From NCBI RefSeq assembly GCF_900109775.1, contig NZ_FOAX01000003.1:641315-705314 (forward strand): 64,000 nucleotides of DNA, read 5' to 3'. The position numbers and the translations under genes are program-made. This DNA is from Pseudoxanthomonas sp. GM95. Lineage in GTDB: Bacteria; Pseudomonadota; Gammaproteobacteria; Xanthomonadales; Xanthomonadaceae. Shown here in pieces: positions 15,987-25,913 of the stretch. The notes below the pieces were generated by a model. The model was not told where the DNA came from and did no database searches. It worked only from the letters and a program-made list of their open reading frames with translations. The stretch's first letter is position 1. Every line of letters starts with the position of its first letter.

Positions 15987-16376
15987 TCAGCCCCGGTGTG
16001 GCGGCGTCTTCAACGCTTCATCGAAGCGGATGCGGTTGCCGAACGGGTCAATGACTTCCATGCCGATCGATTCGTGGAAGGTGGCTTCCACGCCGGGGCG
16101 TAGGTGGCCGTAGCCCTTGGCGCTGATTTAGGTGTGGAAGTCGCGTAGGCCGGTCACACGCACGAATACCGCCGATCCCGGACAGGCATCGCCGTGGTGT
16201 TCGGTCAGGTGCAGCACCAGGCCGGCGCGCGAGACTTGCATGTAAAGCGGCGCGGTCTCGTCGAACCGATGCTCCCAGTCGACGGTGAAGCCAAGGAAAT
16301 CCACATAGAATTCCCGCGCTTTGGCCACATCGAAGATGCGCATCAGCGGAGCGGTTTCCAATATTTGCAGGGCCAT
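15987..16376 (-). pseudogene. VOC (glyoxalase-like) protein, interrupted by one in-frame stop
   Basis: From ATG 16376 the frame encodes a VOC-family protein (ETAPLMRIFDVAKAREFYVD, LGFTVDWEHRF, YMQVSRAGLVLHLTEHHGDA) up to RDFHT, then a TAA at 16130-16128 (codon 83). The same frame continues without any shift as ISAKGYGHLRPGVEATFHES and MEVIDPFGNRIRFDEALK to a natural TGA at 15989-15987, giving a 129-residue family-length product. A CAA-to-TAA change would explain the stop. The downstream half keeps the conserved metal-ligand region, so the inactivation is recent, or the stop is a sequencing error. Confidence 0.85.
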
Positions 16377-16454
16377 GGCGCGTCACCAGCGTTGGATGGG
16401 CCAGTGTGCCGCGACCAAGGCGCGCTCGCATGCCAGCTAGCGCACACCTGGGCG

Positions 16455-16487
16455 AAAAGAAAAGACCGGACGCCTGCGCGCCCGGCC
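16455..16487 (-). terminator. Rho-independent terminator of the aldo/keto reductase gene
   Basis: On the minus strand a GC-rich stem (16487-16464, GGCCGGGCGC / GCGTCCGGTC with two wobble pairs) is followed by TTTTCTTTT (16463-16455). It lies just after the stop of the gene at 16512. Confidence 0.75.
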
Positions 16488-16511
16488 TGTGCCTACCTCG
16501 GATAGCGAATA

Positions 16512-17507
16512 TCAGCGGTTGAGCTGGGCCATGCTGGCTTCGGGGTAGCGCTGGCCGGCGGCGGCGCCGGTGGGGAACACGGCTTCGATGGCGGCCAGGT
16601 CGGCGGCGGTCAAGGTGAGGTCGAGTGCGTCGAGATTTTCGTCCAGGTAGGGAATGCGCTTGGTGCCGGGGATCGGCACCAGGTCGTCGCCCTGCGCCAG
16701 CACCCAGGCCAGGGCGAGCTGGCCGGGGGTGACGTCGCGTTCGCGCGCAAGTGCGTTGACCTTGTCCACCAGGGCGAGGTTGGCGGCGAAGTTGTCGCCC
16801 TGGAAGCGCGGGTGGTTGCGGCGGTTGTCATCGGCGTCGAAGTCTTCCGGCGAGCGGATCGCACCGGTGAGGAAGCCACGGCCCAGCGGCGAATACGGCA
16901 CGAAGCCGATGCCCAGCGCGCGCACCGTGGCCAGCACGCCGTCGGTTTCAGGATCGCGCGACCACAGCGAGTACTCGGTCTGCAGCGCGGTAATCGGATG
17001 CGTCGCATGCGCGCGGCGCAGCGTGGCCGGCGCGGCTTCGGACAGGCCCAGGAAACGCACCTTGCCCGCCTCGACCGCACGCGCCATTTCGCCCACGGTG
17101 TCCTCGATCGGCACGTTGGGATCGATGCGGTGCTGGTAGTACAGGTCGATGTGGTCCACGCCCAGACGCTTGAGGCTGGCGTCGACGCTGGCGCGCACGT
17201 ATTCGGGCCGTCCGCTCACGCCGGTCGGGCGCGCGGCGCCGGGTTCGAACACGAAGCCGAACTTGGTCGCCAGGAACACCTGGTCGCGGCGGTCGGCGAT
17301 CGCCTTGCCGACCAGCTGTTCGTTGGTGTGCGGCCCGTACATGTCCGAGGTGTCGAGCAGGGTGACGCCGCGTTCGAGCGCGTGGTGGATCACCGCGATG
17401 GCGCTGTCGTCGTCGACGCGATTGCCGTAGGACATGCTCATGCCCATGCAGCCCAGGCCGAGCGCGGAGACGGTGGGGCCGTTGCGGCCGAGGGTGCGGG
17501 TCTGCAT
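16512..17507 (-). CDS. Aldo/keto reductase (AKR13-like)
   Basis: A 331-aa aldo/keto reductase. N-terminus [20 protein letters not shown]; catalytic Asp/Tyr in [15 protein letters not shown]; Lys in FLATKFGF; His in [16 protein letters not shown]; cofactor region [17 protein letters not shown]. This matches the AKR13 group (YakC, PLR-like). It is a close paralogue of the gene at 19288, with which it shares long identical blocks, but without that gene's insertion. It is convergent with nothing and ends at a good terminator. Upstream on the same strand is the IclR gene. Confidence 0.92.
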   Translation of the reverse strand: MQTRTLGRNGPTVSALGLGCMGMSMSYGNRVDDDSAIAVIHHALERGVTLLDTSDMYGPHTNEQLVGKAIADRRDQVFLATKFGFVFEPGAARPTGVSGRPEYVRASVDASLKRLGVDHIDLYYQHRIDPNVPIEDTVGEMARAVEAGKVRFLGLSEAAPATLRRAHATHPITALQTEYSLWSRDPETDGVLATVRALGIGFVPYSPLGRGFLTGAIRSPEDFDADDNRRNHPRFQGDNFAANLALVDKVNALARERDVTPGQLALAWVLAQGDDLVPIPGTKRIPYLDENLDALDLTLTAADLAAIEAVFPTGAAAGQRYPEASMAQLNR

Positions 17508-17633
17508 CGTGACAACTCCTGTGGATCGAACGCGGGGATCGGCGCCTATTGTCTGCCGCGCATGCAGCGGATGACGTGCAGGGATCGCGTGATGTCGCGG
17601 ACCGCACTGTTCCAGATGCGCTGCGCGCAGGCG

Positions 17634-18356
17634 TCAGTGCTTGAGCAGGTCGAACAGTCCGCGCATCGCACGGCCGGCGGTGCGCTGCATGCGTTCCGGG
17701 CGCAGACGCTGCGCCGAGCCGCTGGCGCTGAGCGCGGCGACCACCTGGCCGCGCAGGCGCAGCGGCAACGCCACGCAGTTGAGCCCGCGTTCGGAGGCCT
17801 GAAGATCCAGCGCGAAGCCGCGTTCGCGCACCTGCGCCAGATCGTGCAGCACCGCCGGATCCGGCGCGCGCTGGCGCAGCACCTGCGCGTGCAGGCGTTT
17901 GTCGTGCGCCAGGAAGATTTTGCCCGCCGCCGAGGTCGCAAGCGCATCGCGGGTCGGGTCCGGTGCCGGCAGGAAGGATTGGCCCTCGCGCGTCAGCGCA
18001 TCGAGCACCAGATAGCTGTGCGTGCCACCGGGCACCGACAGGAAGCAGTCCTCGCCGCATAGCTCGCCGAACGCGCGCAGCGCCGGTGCGAAGGCGTGGC
18101 GCAATGCGTCGGCATCGTGCTGTGCGGCCGGCGCCAGGCGCGTGAGCCGCAGGCCGGGTGTGTAGCGATCCTGCTTGCGCACCACGTAGCCCTGGTCGGC
18201 CAGTGTGGCCAGCAGCGCATGCACGCTGGCCTTGGCCAGGCCGGTGGCACGCGCCAGTTCGCTCAGGCGCAGGCCGTCGGCATGCTGGCCGAGGTGCTGC
18301 AGCAAGGTCATGGCGTGTTCCACCGACTGGACGTGCCGATTGCGTGCAGGGGTCAT
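17634..18356 (-). CDS. IclR family transcriptional regulator
   Basis: A 240-aa IclR regulator; the start chosen is ATG 18354-18356 (MTPARNRHVQSVEHAMTLLQ), because the longer frame would run over the operator. N-terminal winged helix-turn-helix: LRLSELARATGLAKASVHAL followed by TLADQGYVVR. The effector domain follows (ALTREGQSFLPAPDPTRDAL, TSAAGKIFLAHD, RERGFALDLQASERGLNCVA). It is divergent from an SDR gene, with a perfect 8-bp inverted repeat between them, and upstream of an aldo/keto reductase, so it may control both flanking oxidoreductases. Confidence 0.9.
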   Translation of the reverse strand: MTPARNRHVQSVEHAMTLLQHLGQHADGLRLSELARATGLAKASVHALLATLADQGYVVRKQDRYTPGLRLTRLAPAAQHDADALRHAFAPALRAFGELCGEDCFLSVPGGTHSYLVLDALTREGQSFLPAPDPTRDALATSAAGKIFLAHDKRLHAQVLRQRAPDPAVLHDLAQVRERGFALDLQASERGLNCVALPLRLRGQVVAALSASGSAQRLRPERMQRTAGRAMRGLFDLLKH

Positions 18357-18388
18357 GCGCGGGCGCTCCTGTAGCGAGTGGGGGCCAG

Positions 18389-18407
18389 TGTTCGGCTGTG
18401 CCGAACA
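18389..18407. promoter_or_regulatory. Perfect inverted repeat, probable IclR operator
   Basis: TGTTCGGC-TGT-GCCGAACA, exact 8-bp arms around three bases. It lies between the divergent IclR (start 18356) and SDR (start 18496) genes. The position and symmetry fit an IclR operator. Confidence 0.7.
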
Positions 18408-18495
18408 AAGCATCGTCGATCGCGTGCGAAGCGCGCGTCCCGGCGATGACGCTGCCTATTCTCCCGCGTCTTCATTGCACACGAAAAGGACCCCC

Positions 18496-19248
18496 ATGGA
18501 TCTGCAACTTGCCGGCAAGCGCGTGCTGGTCAGCGGCGGCACGCGCGGCATCGGCCGCGCCATCGTCGAAGCCTTCCTTGCGGAGGGTGCGACGGTCAGC
18601 TTCTGCGCACGCAATGCGGACGGCGTCGCGCAAGCTGCGCAGACACTGGGCGAACGCGCCTTCGGACACGCCGTCGACATCAACGCACCGGAACAGGTCG
18701 CGCGCTGGGTCGAAGACAGCGCCGCGCAGCTGGGCGGCATCGATTGCATCGTGCCCAACGTCAGTGCGCTGGCCGGCGGCGGTGCGCTGGAGACCTGGCG
18801 CAGCGCATTCAACGTCGACCTGCTGGGCACGGTGAGCTTCTTCAACGCGGCATTGCCGCATCTACTGCAGTCGCCGGCTGCGTCGGTGGTGTTGATTTCC
18901 AGCGTGTCGGGCCGCGAAGTGGATCGCTTCGCCGAACCGTACGGCGTCATCAAGGCCGCCCTGATCCACTACGGCAAGGTGCTCTCGGCGCGTCACGCGG
19001 GCGAGGGCATCCGCGTCAACACGGTCTCGCCGGGCAACGTGTATTTCGCCGATGGCGTGTGGGGCCAGATCGAGCGCGAGACGCCGGACGTGTTTGCCCA
19101 GTGCCTGGCATCCAATCCGCTCGGGCGCATGGCGCGCCCGGACGAAGTGGCCACGGCCACGGTGTTCCTGGCCAGCCCGCGCGCGGGCTTCATCACCGGC
19201 ACCAACCTGCTGGTCGATGGCGGCCTGACCCGCGGCGTGCAGTTCTGA
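18496..19248 (+). CDS. SDR family oxidoreductase
   Basis: A 250-aa classical short-chain dehydrogenase. The start at 18496 gives MDLQLAGKRVLVSGGTRGIG with the TGxxxGIG cofactor motif. The sequence continues with IVPNVSALAGGG in place of the usual NNAG, the catalytic Ser in VVLISSVSG, Tyr and Lys in PYGVIKAAL (YxxxK), and VNTVSPGNVYF. The C-terminal TGTNLLVDGGLTRGVQF is normal. The NVS variant occurs in a subset of SDRs acting on 3-oxoacyl or sugar substrates. It is divergent from IclR, which probably controls it. Confidence 0.92.
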   Translation: MDLQLAGKRVLVSGGTRGIGRAIVEAFLAEGATVSFCARNADGVAQAAQTLGERAFGHAVDINAPEQVARWVEDSAAQLGGIDCIVPNVSALAGGGALETWRSAFNVDLLGTVSFFNAALPHLLQSPAASVVLISSVSGREVDRFAEPYGVIKAALIHYGKVLSARHAGEGIRVNTVSPGNVYFADGVWGQIERETPDVFAQCLASNPLGRMARPDEVATATVFLASPRAGFITGTNLLVDGGLTRGVQF

Positions 19249-19287
19249 TCGTGCGCGACAGGCGGGGCGTCCTTGCCCCGCATGCAC

Positions 19288-20400
<1,113 letters not shown>

Positions 20401-20426
20401 TGCGAGACTCCTTTGAGGAAGAAAGA

Positions 20427-21488
<1,062 letters not shown>

Positions 21489-21585
21489 GGCGGTCACCGG
21501 TTTGGGGGATGGCGGGCAGGATCGCGCTGCCGGCCATGTCGATAAACTAGGCAAATCCGAACCTGCCTTGAAGGTGAACTTCATA

Positions 21586-22476
21586 ATGGCCGCCAGTCCG
21601 CTTCCTGCCGTGGTCGCCTTCACCCGCGTGGCCCACCACGCCAGCTTCAGTCGTGCCGCCGACGAGCTGGGTGTCAGTCCGTCCGCGCTCTCACAGACCG
21701 TGCGTGGGTTGGAACAGCAGTTGGGCGTGCGCCTGCTGCACCGGACCACGCGTCGGGTGGGCCTGACCGAGCACGGCGCGCGCTTCCTGGAACAGGTGCG
21801 GGTCGGGTTGGACCAGATCGACGCCGCGTTCCAGACCCTGGACGCCGTGCGCGACACCCCGGCCGGGCTGCTGCGCATTACCCTGCCGCGGCTGGTGGCC
21901 GAACGCCTGGTCATGCCGAGGCTGCCGGCGTTCCACGCGCGCTATCCGCAGGTGCAGGTGGAGCTGTTCGTCGATCGCTACATGGTCGACCTGGTGGCCG
22001 AGGGCTTCGATGCCGGCGTGCGCCTGGGCGAATCGCTGGCGCGCGACATGGTGGCGCTGCCGATCGGGCCGATGCACCGACAGGTGGTGGTGGGCACGCC
22101 GGACTACTTCGCCCGCCACGGCGTGCCGGCCACGCCGGCCGACCTGGTCCACCACGCCTGCATCCTCCATCGCCTCACCAGCGGCCGGCTGATGCCGTGG
22201 GAGTTCACCCGCGACGGACGCGACTTCGAGGTGGAAGTCCACGGACCACTGATCAGCAACGACAGCGAGGTCGCCTACCTGGCGGCTTGCAGCGGGCTGG
22301 GGCTGGTGCAGTGTTTCTCCGAGCTGGCGCAGGCCGATCTCGCCGAAGGTCGGTTGGTGAGCGTGCTGCAGGATTGGCAGCTGCCCTTCGCCGGTTTCCA
22401 CATCTACTACCCGGCGCGCGAACACCTGCCGCCCAAACTGCGGGTGTTCGTGGATTTCATGCGCGAGGGGCTGTAG
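21586..22476 (+). CDS. LysR family transcriptional regulator
   Basis: A 296-aa LysR regulator. ATG at 21586 gives MAASPLPAVVAFTRVAHHAS; a GTG four codons upstream is possible. Winged helix: FSRAADELGVSPSALSQTVR and LLHRTTRRVGLTEHGARFL. The effector-binding domain runs from about 90 (TPAGLLRITLPRLVAERLVM) to the end (HIYYPAREHLPPKLRVFVDF). It is of the AaeR/CrgA-like group. It is divergent from two aldo/keto reductase genes and is the natural candidate to regulate them. Confidence 0.9.
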   Translation: MAASPLPAVVAFTRVAHHASFSRAADELGVSPSALSQTVRGLEQQLGVRLLHRTTRRVGLTEHGARFLEQVRVGLDQIDAAFQTLDAVRDTPAGLLRITLPRLVAERLVMPRLPAFHARYPQVQVELFVDRYMVDLVAEGFDAGVRLGESLARDMVALPIGPMHRQVVVGTPDYFARHGVPATPADLVHHACILHRLTSGRLMPWEFTRDGRDFEVEVHGPLISNDSEVAYLAACSGLGLVQCFSELAQADLAEGRLVSVLQDWQLPFAGFHIYYPAREHLPPKLRVFVDFMREGL

Positions 22477-22507
22477 CGGCCGTTGCCTTTTCTGCTGTGA
22501 AGCAAGG

Positions 22508-22728
22508 GCAAAAGCTTCCGCGCCGCTACGCGGCACGTCTTCCTTTTGTCTTGGCAAAAGGAAGCAAAACCGCCAGCGCCTGTCCCCAAGAGGGGATTGA
22601 AAACACTCGCCGATGCTGCGCATCGGTACCCTGTGCTCCTCGCTGGAAACGGCACGGCGCGGGAACTCGCTGCGCTCAAACACTCGCGCCTCTTCGGCCG
22701 TTTCCAGCTCCGGTGCTCGGCTCGCTTT
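22508..22728 (-). repeat. Dispersed structured intergenic repeat, copy B
   Basis: Reverse complement of the family seen at 6471-6672. The hairpins are kept but with paired changes: outer stem CTGGAAACGGC / GCCGTTTCCAG and terminal stem CTTCCTTTTG / CAAAAGGAAG around the same loop CCAAGA (22539-22564). One frame again gives a false-protein motif (FERSEFPRR). It occupies the start of the 768-base gap between LysR and the MFS gene. Confidence 0.85.
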
Positions 22729-22870
22729 GAAGGCGCTGAAGATCAAGAGCCGAGCAAAAGCAGAAGCGGGGCAGGAGCAAAGCGACAGCAAGAGCGATGA
22801 CTCCAGCAGCCGATAAACGTTGGTCATGAGCGAACGGCCTTTCGGGAACGCTGAGCGAGACTAGCTGCTT

Positions 22871-22905
22871 CGCCCTTCGCCCTTCGCCCTTCGCCCTTCG
22901 CCCTT
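22871..22905 (+). repeat. Heptanucleotide tandem repeat (CGCCCTT)x5
   Basis: Five perfect copies of CGCCCTT followed by a partial CGCTCTC. Intergenic, in the hairpin-rich gap 22477-23244. On the other strand it reads AAGGGCG. Confidence 0.95.
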
Positions 22906-22959
22906 CGCTCTCAAATCTCCGTAAGGCACGGCGAAGAGGCGAGGCAAAGACCCGCAGGG

Positions 22960-23015
22960 CACCGTGCATGGATGCACGGTGTTTTTGTAAGGGACAAGGA
23001 TGTCCCTTACAAAAA
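22960..23015. repeat. Two adjacent perfect hairpins
   Basis: The first is CACCGTGCAT-GG-ATGCACGGTG (22960-22981). The second is TTTTTGTAAGGGACA (22982-22996), loop AGGA, TGTCCCTTACAAAAA (23001-23015), a perfect 15-bp stem with T and A runs at its feet. The second has the form of a bidirectional terminator, although it is part of a longer repeat-like block. Confidence 0.85.
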
Positions 23016-23073
23016 TCCCTCGCCGCGTAGCGAACCCGCGAAGCGGGCGTGCTGCCCGGTGTGTGTTTCTTTG

Positions 23074-23106
23074 CCTACCTTTCTTTGCACAAGCAAAGAA
23101 AGTAGG
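23074..23106. repeat. Hairpin related to the dispersed repeat family
   Basis: CCTACCTTTCTTTGC (23074-23088), loop ACAA, then GCAAAGAAAGTAGG (23093-23106); one base is unpaired. The foot CCTAC/GTAGG equals that of copy A at 6622. The flank includes GCGCGAAGCGCCGCG, another small palindrome. Confidence 0.75.
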
Positions 23107-23244
23107 TCGTGGCGCGAAGCGCCGCGAAAGCTCTGCTTTCACCTCGAACGGCGAAGTCAATCAATCCTGATCGTCGAACGCCCCGTCAAGCACGAAAGCA
23201 CTGCCTTTCAGCAAGAGCGTAGAAGCATCACAACGCAACCAACA

Positions 23245-24456
23245 TCAAGCAGCGGCTTCAGCCCTCGGCCACCACGCCAGCACCGCGGCGGTGGCCGTGC
23301 ATCCGACCATGACCGCCGTCATCGGCAATGCCGTCCCATCGTCCAACGCACCCACCAGCGCACTGGCACCGGCCGCCAGGCCGAACTGCAATGCGCCGAC
23401 CAGCGACGACGCGCTGCCGGCCGCAAAGCGGCCCACGCCCATCGCCGTCGCCACGCTGTTGGCCGCCACCATCGGCACGCAGCCGATGCAGACGAACAGC
23501 GGCGCCACCAGCCACGGCAGCGCGCTGCTGTCGCGCAGCAGCAACAGCACGATTGCCGCCGCCGCCATCACGCACACCGCCATGCGCAACACCGCGGTCG
23601 GTGCCAGGCGGCGTAGCAGCAGCACGTTGATGCGCCCGGCGATCACCATGCCGATGCCGTTGAACGCGAACAGCCAGCCGTAGTGCTGCTGGCTGACGCC
23701 GTGCAGGCTCATGAACACATACGGCGAGCCGGCGATGTAGGCGAACATCGCCGCCATGCCCATCGCGCAGGTCAGCGCCGGCAGCAGGAAGTCTGGCATC
23801 CGCAGCAGCTGGCCGAAGGTGCGCAAGGTGTTGCCCAGGTGCAGCGGGCGACGGCGCGCGGCCGGCAGGGTTTCGGGCAGGCCGCGCCACACGGCGATCA
23901 GGCAGGCACTGCCGAACAGCGCCAGGAACACGAACACGCTCTTCCAGCCGGCAAGCGCCAGTAGCCAGCTGCCCAGCAGCGGCGCCAGCACCGGGCCCAG
24001 GCCCTGCACCATCATCATGGTCGAGAGCGTGCGCGCGGCTTCGCGCGGCTCCATCAGGTCCTGGATCACCGCGCGCGCCACGATCATGCCGGCGCAGCCA
24101 CCGATGGCCTGCAACGCGCGCACGCCGATGAACAGCTGAACGTGCTGGCTCAGCACCAGCAGCAGCGAGGTCACCGTGAACAGCCAGATGCCGGCCAGCA
24201 GCGGGCCGCGCCGGCCCCAGGCATCGGTCATCGGCCCGTACAGCAGCTGGCCCACGCACAGCCCCAGGAAGAAGCTCGACAGGCTCAGCTGCACGTGCGC
24301 GACATCGGTGCGCAGGTCGTGGGCGATCGCCGGGAAGCCGGACAGGTACATGTCCGTGGCGAAGGGCGCGAATGCACTCAGCGCGCCCAGGATCAGCACC
24401 AGTCGCAGCGGCGCGTGATTGACGGCCTGCGCGTGCGGTTCGGCGACCTCGCTCAT
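23245..24456 (-). CDS. MFS multidrug exporter (Bcr/CflA type)
   Basis: A 403-aa major facilitator of the Bcr/CflA drug-resistance family. About twelve membrane helices; landmarks are LGALSAFAPFATDMYLSGFP, then GLCVGQLLYGPMTDAWGRRG (motif A) and MIVARAVIQDLMEPREAART, with GPVLAPLLGSWLLALAGWKS as motif C. It is the last gene of a four-gene unit, its ATG overlapping the stop of the outer-membrane channel gene by four bases. Fusion of an MFS gene to an RND operon suggests a broad efflux locus controlled as one unit. Confidence 0.92.
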   Translation of the reverse strand: MSEVAEPHAQAVNHAPLRLVLILGALSAFAPFATDMYLSGFPAIAHDLRTDVAHVQLSLSSFFLGLCVGQLLYGPMTDAWGRRGPLLAGIWLFTVTSLLLVLSQHVQLFIGVRALQAIGGCAGMIVARAVIQDLMEPREAARTLSTMMMVQGLGPVLAPLLGSWLLALAGWKSVFVFLALFGSACLIAVWRGLPETLPAARRRPLHLGNTLRTFGQLLRMPDFLLPALTCAMGMAAMFAYIAGSPYVFMSLHGVSQQHYGWLFAFNGIGMVIAGRINVLLLRRLAPTAVLRMAVCVMAAAAIVLLLLRDSSALPWLVAPLFVCIGCVPMVAANSVATAMGVGRFAAGSASSLVGALQFGLAAGASALVGALDDGTALPMTAVMVGCTATAAVLAWWPRAEAAA

Positions 24457-25913
24457 CGCGCGGCCTCGGCCACGGTCGTGCCGGCCTGCGCATCGGCGCC
24501 GCCGCCGAGCACCTTGTACAGCGTGACCCGGTTGCTGGCCTCGGTCAGGCGCAGGGTGATCTGGTCCTGCTGGGCGCTGTAGAGCGAGCGCTGCGAGGTC
24601 AGTGCCTCCAGGTAGCTGTCCACGCCGTTGCGGTAGCGCGCGTCGGCCAGGGTGTAGCTGCGCTGGGTGGCATCGACCAGGGCGTTCTGCGCATCCAGCT
24701 GCTCGGCCAGGTTGGCGCGCGCGACCAGCGCATCGGCGACCTCGGAAAACGCGGTCTGGATGGTTTTCTCGTAGGTGGCCACTTCGATGTTCTTCTCGAT
24801 CTTGGCGACGTCCAGATCGCCCTTGAGCGCGCCGGCGTCGAAGATCGGGAGTGTAATCGAGGGTACAAAAGACCAGGTCCGGTTGCCGCTGTCGAACAGG
24901 CTCGATAGCGCATCGCTGCCCCGCCCCGTGGAAGCGGTGAGCGAAATGGTCGGAAAGAACGCCGCGCGCGCCGCGCCGATGTTGGCATTGGCGGCCTTGA
25001 GCGTGTGCTCGGCCGAGAGCACGTCCGGCCGCTGCAGCAGCACGCGCGAGTCCAGGTCGGCCGGCAACGGGGCCAGCGCGACCGAGACATCCAGCGCATC
25101 GACATCCGGCAGCAGCGCATCGCGCACCGGCGCGCCGACCAGCAGTTCCAGCGCGTTGCGATCCTGCGCCAGCTGGGTGGTGTAGCTGGCGACATCGGCG
25201 CGGGCGCTTTCCACCGTGCTCTGCATCTGGGCCAAGTCCACGCCGGACATCACGCCCTCGTCGTGCTGGGCCTGGGTGAGCTTGAGCGACTGACGCTGGC
25301 TGGCCAGAGTGTCTTGGGCCAACTTGAGGCGCTGCTGGTCGGCGGCCACGGTCAGCCAGTCGGCGGCCACTTCGGCCACCAGGGTCAGGCGCGTGCTGCG
25401 CTGGGTTTCGGACGTGGCCAGCCAGGTTTCCAGGGCATCGTCCTTGAGGCTGCGGATGCGGCCGAACAGGTCCAGCTCCCAGCTGCTGAAGCCCACTTCC
25501 GCACTGGCGCTCTGGTTCACGCCGCCACTGCCGCTGGTGCTGCCGCTGGCGCTGGTGCGCGCCCGCGACTGGCTGGCCGTGGCCTGCACCGTCGGGAACA
25601 GATCGGCGCGCTGGATCCGGTACTGCGCGCGCTGCTGCTCAATGTTGAGCAGGGCGATGCGCAGGTCGCGGTTGTTGTCCAGCGCCAGCGCGATCACCTG
25701 GCGCAGGCGCGGATCGATGAACACCTGCTGCCAGTCCAGCGACGCCACCGGCGTGCTGGTCGCATCGCTGGCGCCGGCCGCGGCGGTCTCGCGGAACTGG
25801 GTGGCCACCGGCGCATCGGGACGGGCATAGCGTGGCGCCATGCTGGCGCAGCCAGACAACGCGGCGAGGCAGGCCGCGGCCAGCACGGCGCGCGGCAGGA
25901 AGGAACGGATCAT
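24453..25913 (-). CDS. Outer-membrane efflux channel lipoprotein (NodT/OprM family)
   Basis: A 486-aa TolC-like channel. The lipobox LAALSGC gives an acylated Cys near residue 22. The mature part carries the typical [40 protein letters not shown] and [18 protein letters not shown], and in the second repeat [20 protein letters not shown] and [11 protein letters not shown]. It overlaps the RND pump gene upstream (ATGA at 25910-25913) and the MFS gene downstream. It is the outer-membrane part of the tripartite pump encoded here, similar in layout to SmeABC of Stenotrophomonas. Confidence 0.94.
   Translation of the reverse strand: MIRSFLPRAVLAAACLAALSGCASMAPRYARPDAPVATQFRETAAAGASDATSTPVASLDWQQVFIDPRLRQVIALALDNNRDLRIALLNIEQQRAQYRIQRADLFPTVQATASQSRARTSASGSTSGSGGVNQSASAEVGFSSWELDLFGRIRSLKDDALETWLATSETQRSTRLTLVAEVAADWLTVAADQQRLKLAQDTLASQRQSLKLTQAQHDEGVMSGVDLAQMQSTVESARADVASYTTQLAQDRNALELLVGAPVRDALLPDVDALDVSVALAPLPADLDSRVLLQRPDVLSAEHTLKAANANIGAARAAFFPTISLTASTGRGSDALSSLFDSGNRTWSFVPSITLPIFDAGALKGDLDVAKIEKNIEVATYEKTIQTAFSEVADALVARANLAEQLDAQNALVDATQRSYTLADARYRNGVDSYLEALTSQRSLYSAQQDQITLRLTEASNRVTLYKVLGGGADAQAGTTVAEAAR

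Noticed and set aside
22546..22816. Short frames with FERSEFPRR or similar motifs, also at 6447-6680
   Set aside because: The amino acid similarity follows from the DNA repeat. Stems covary at the nucleotide level and there is no consistent start or ribosome-binding site.
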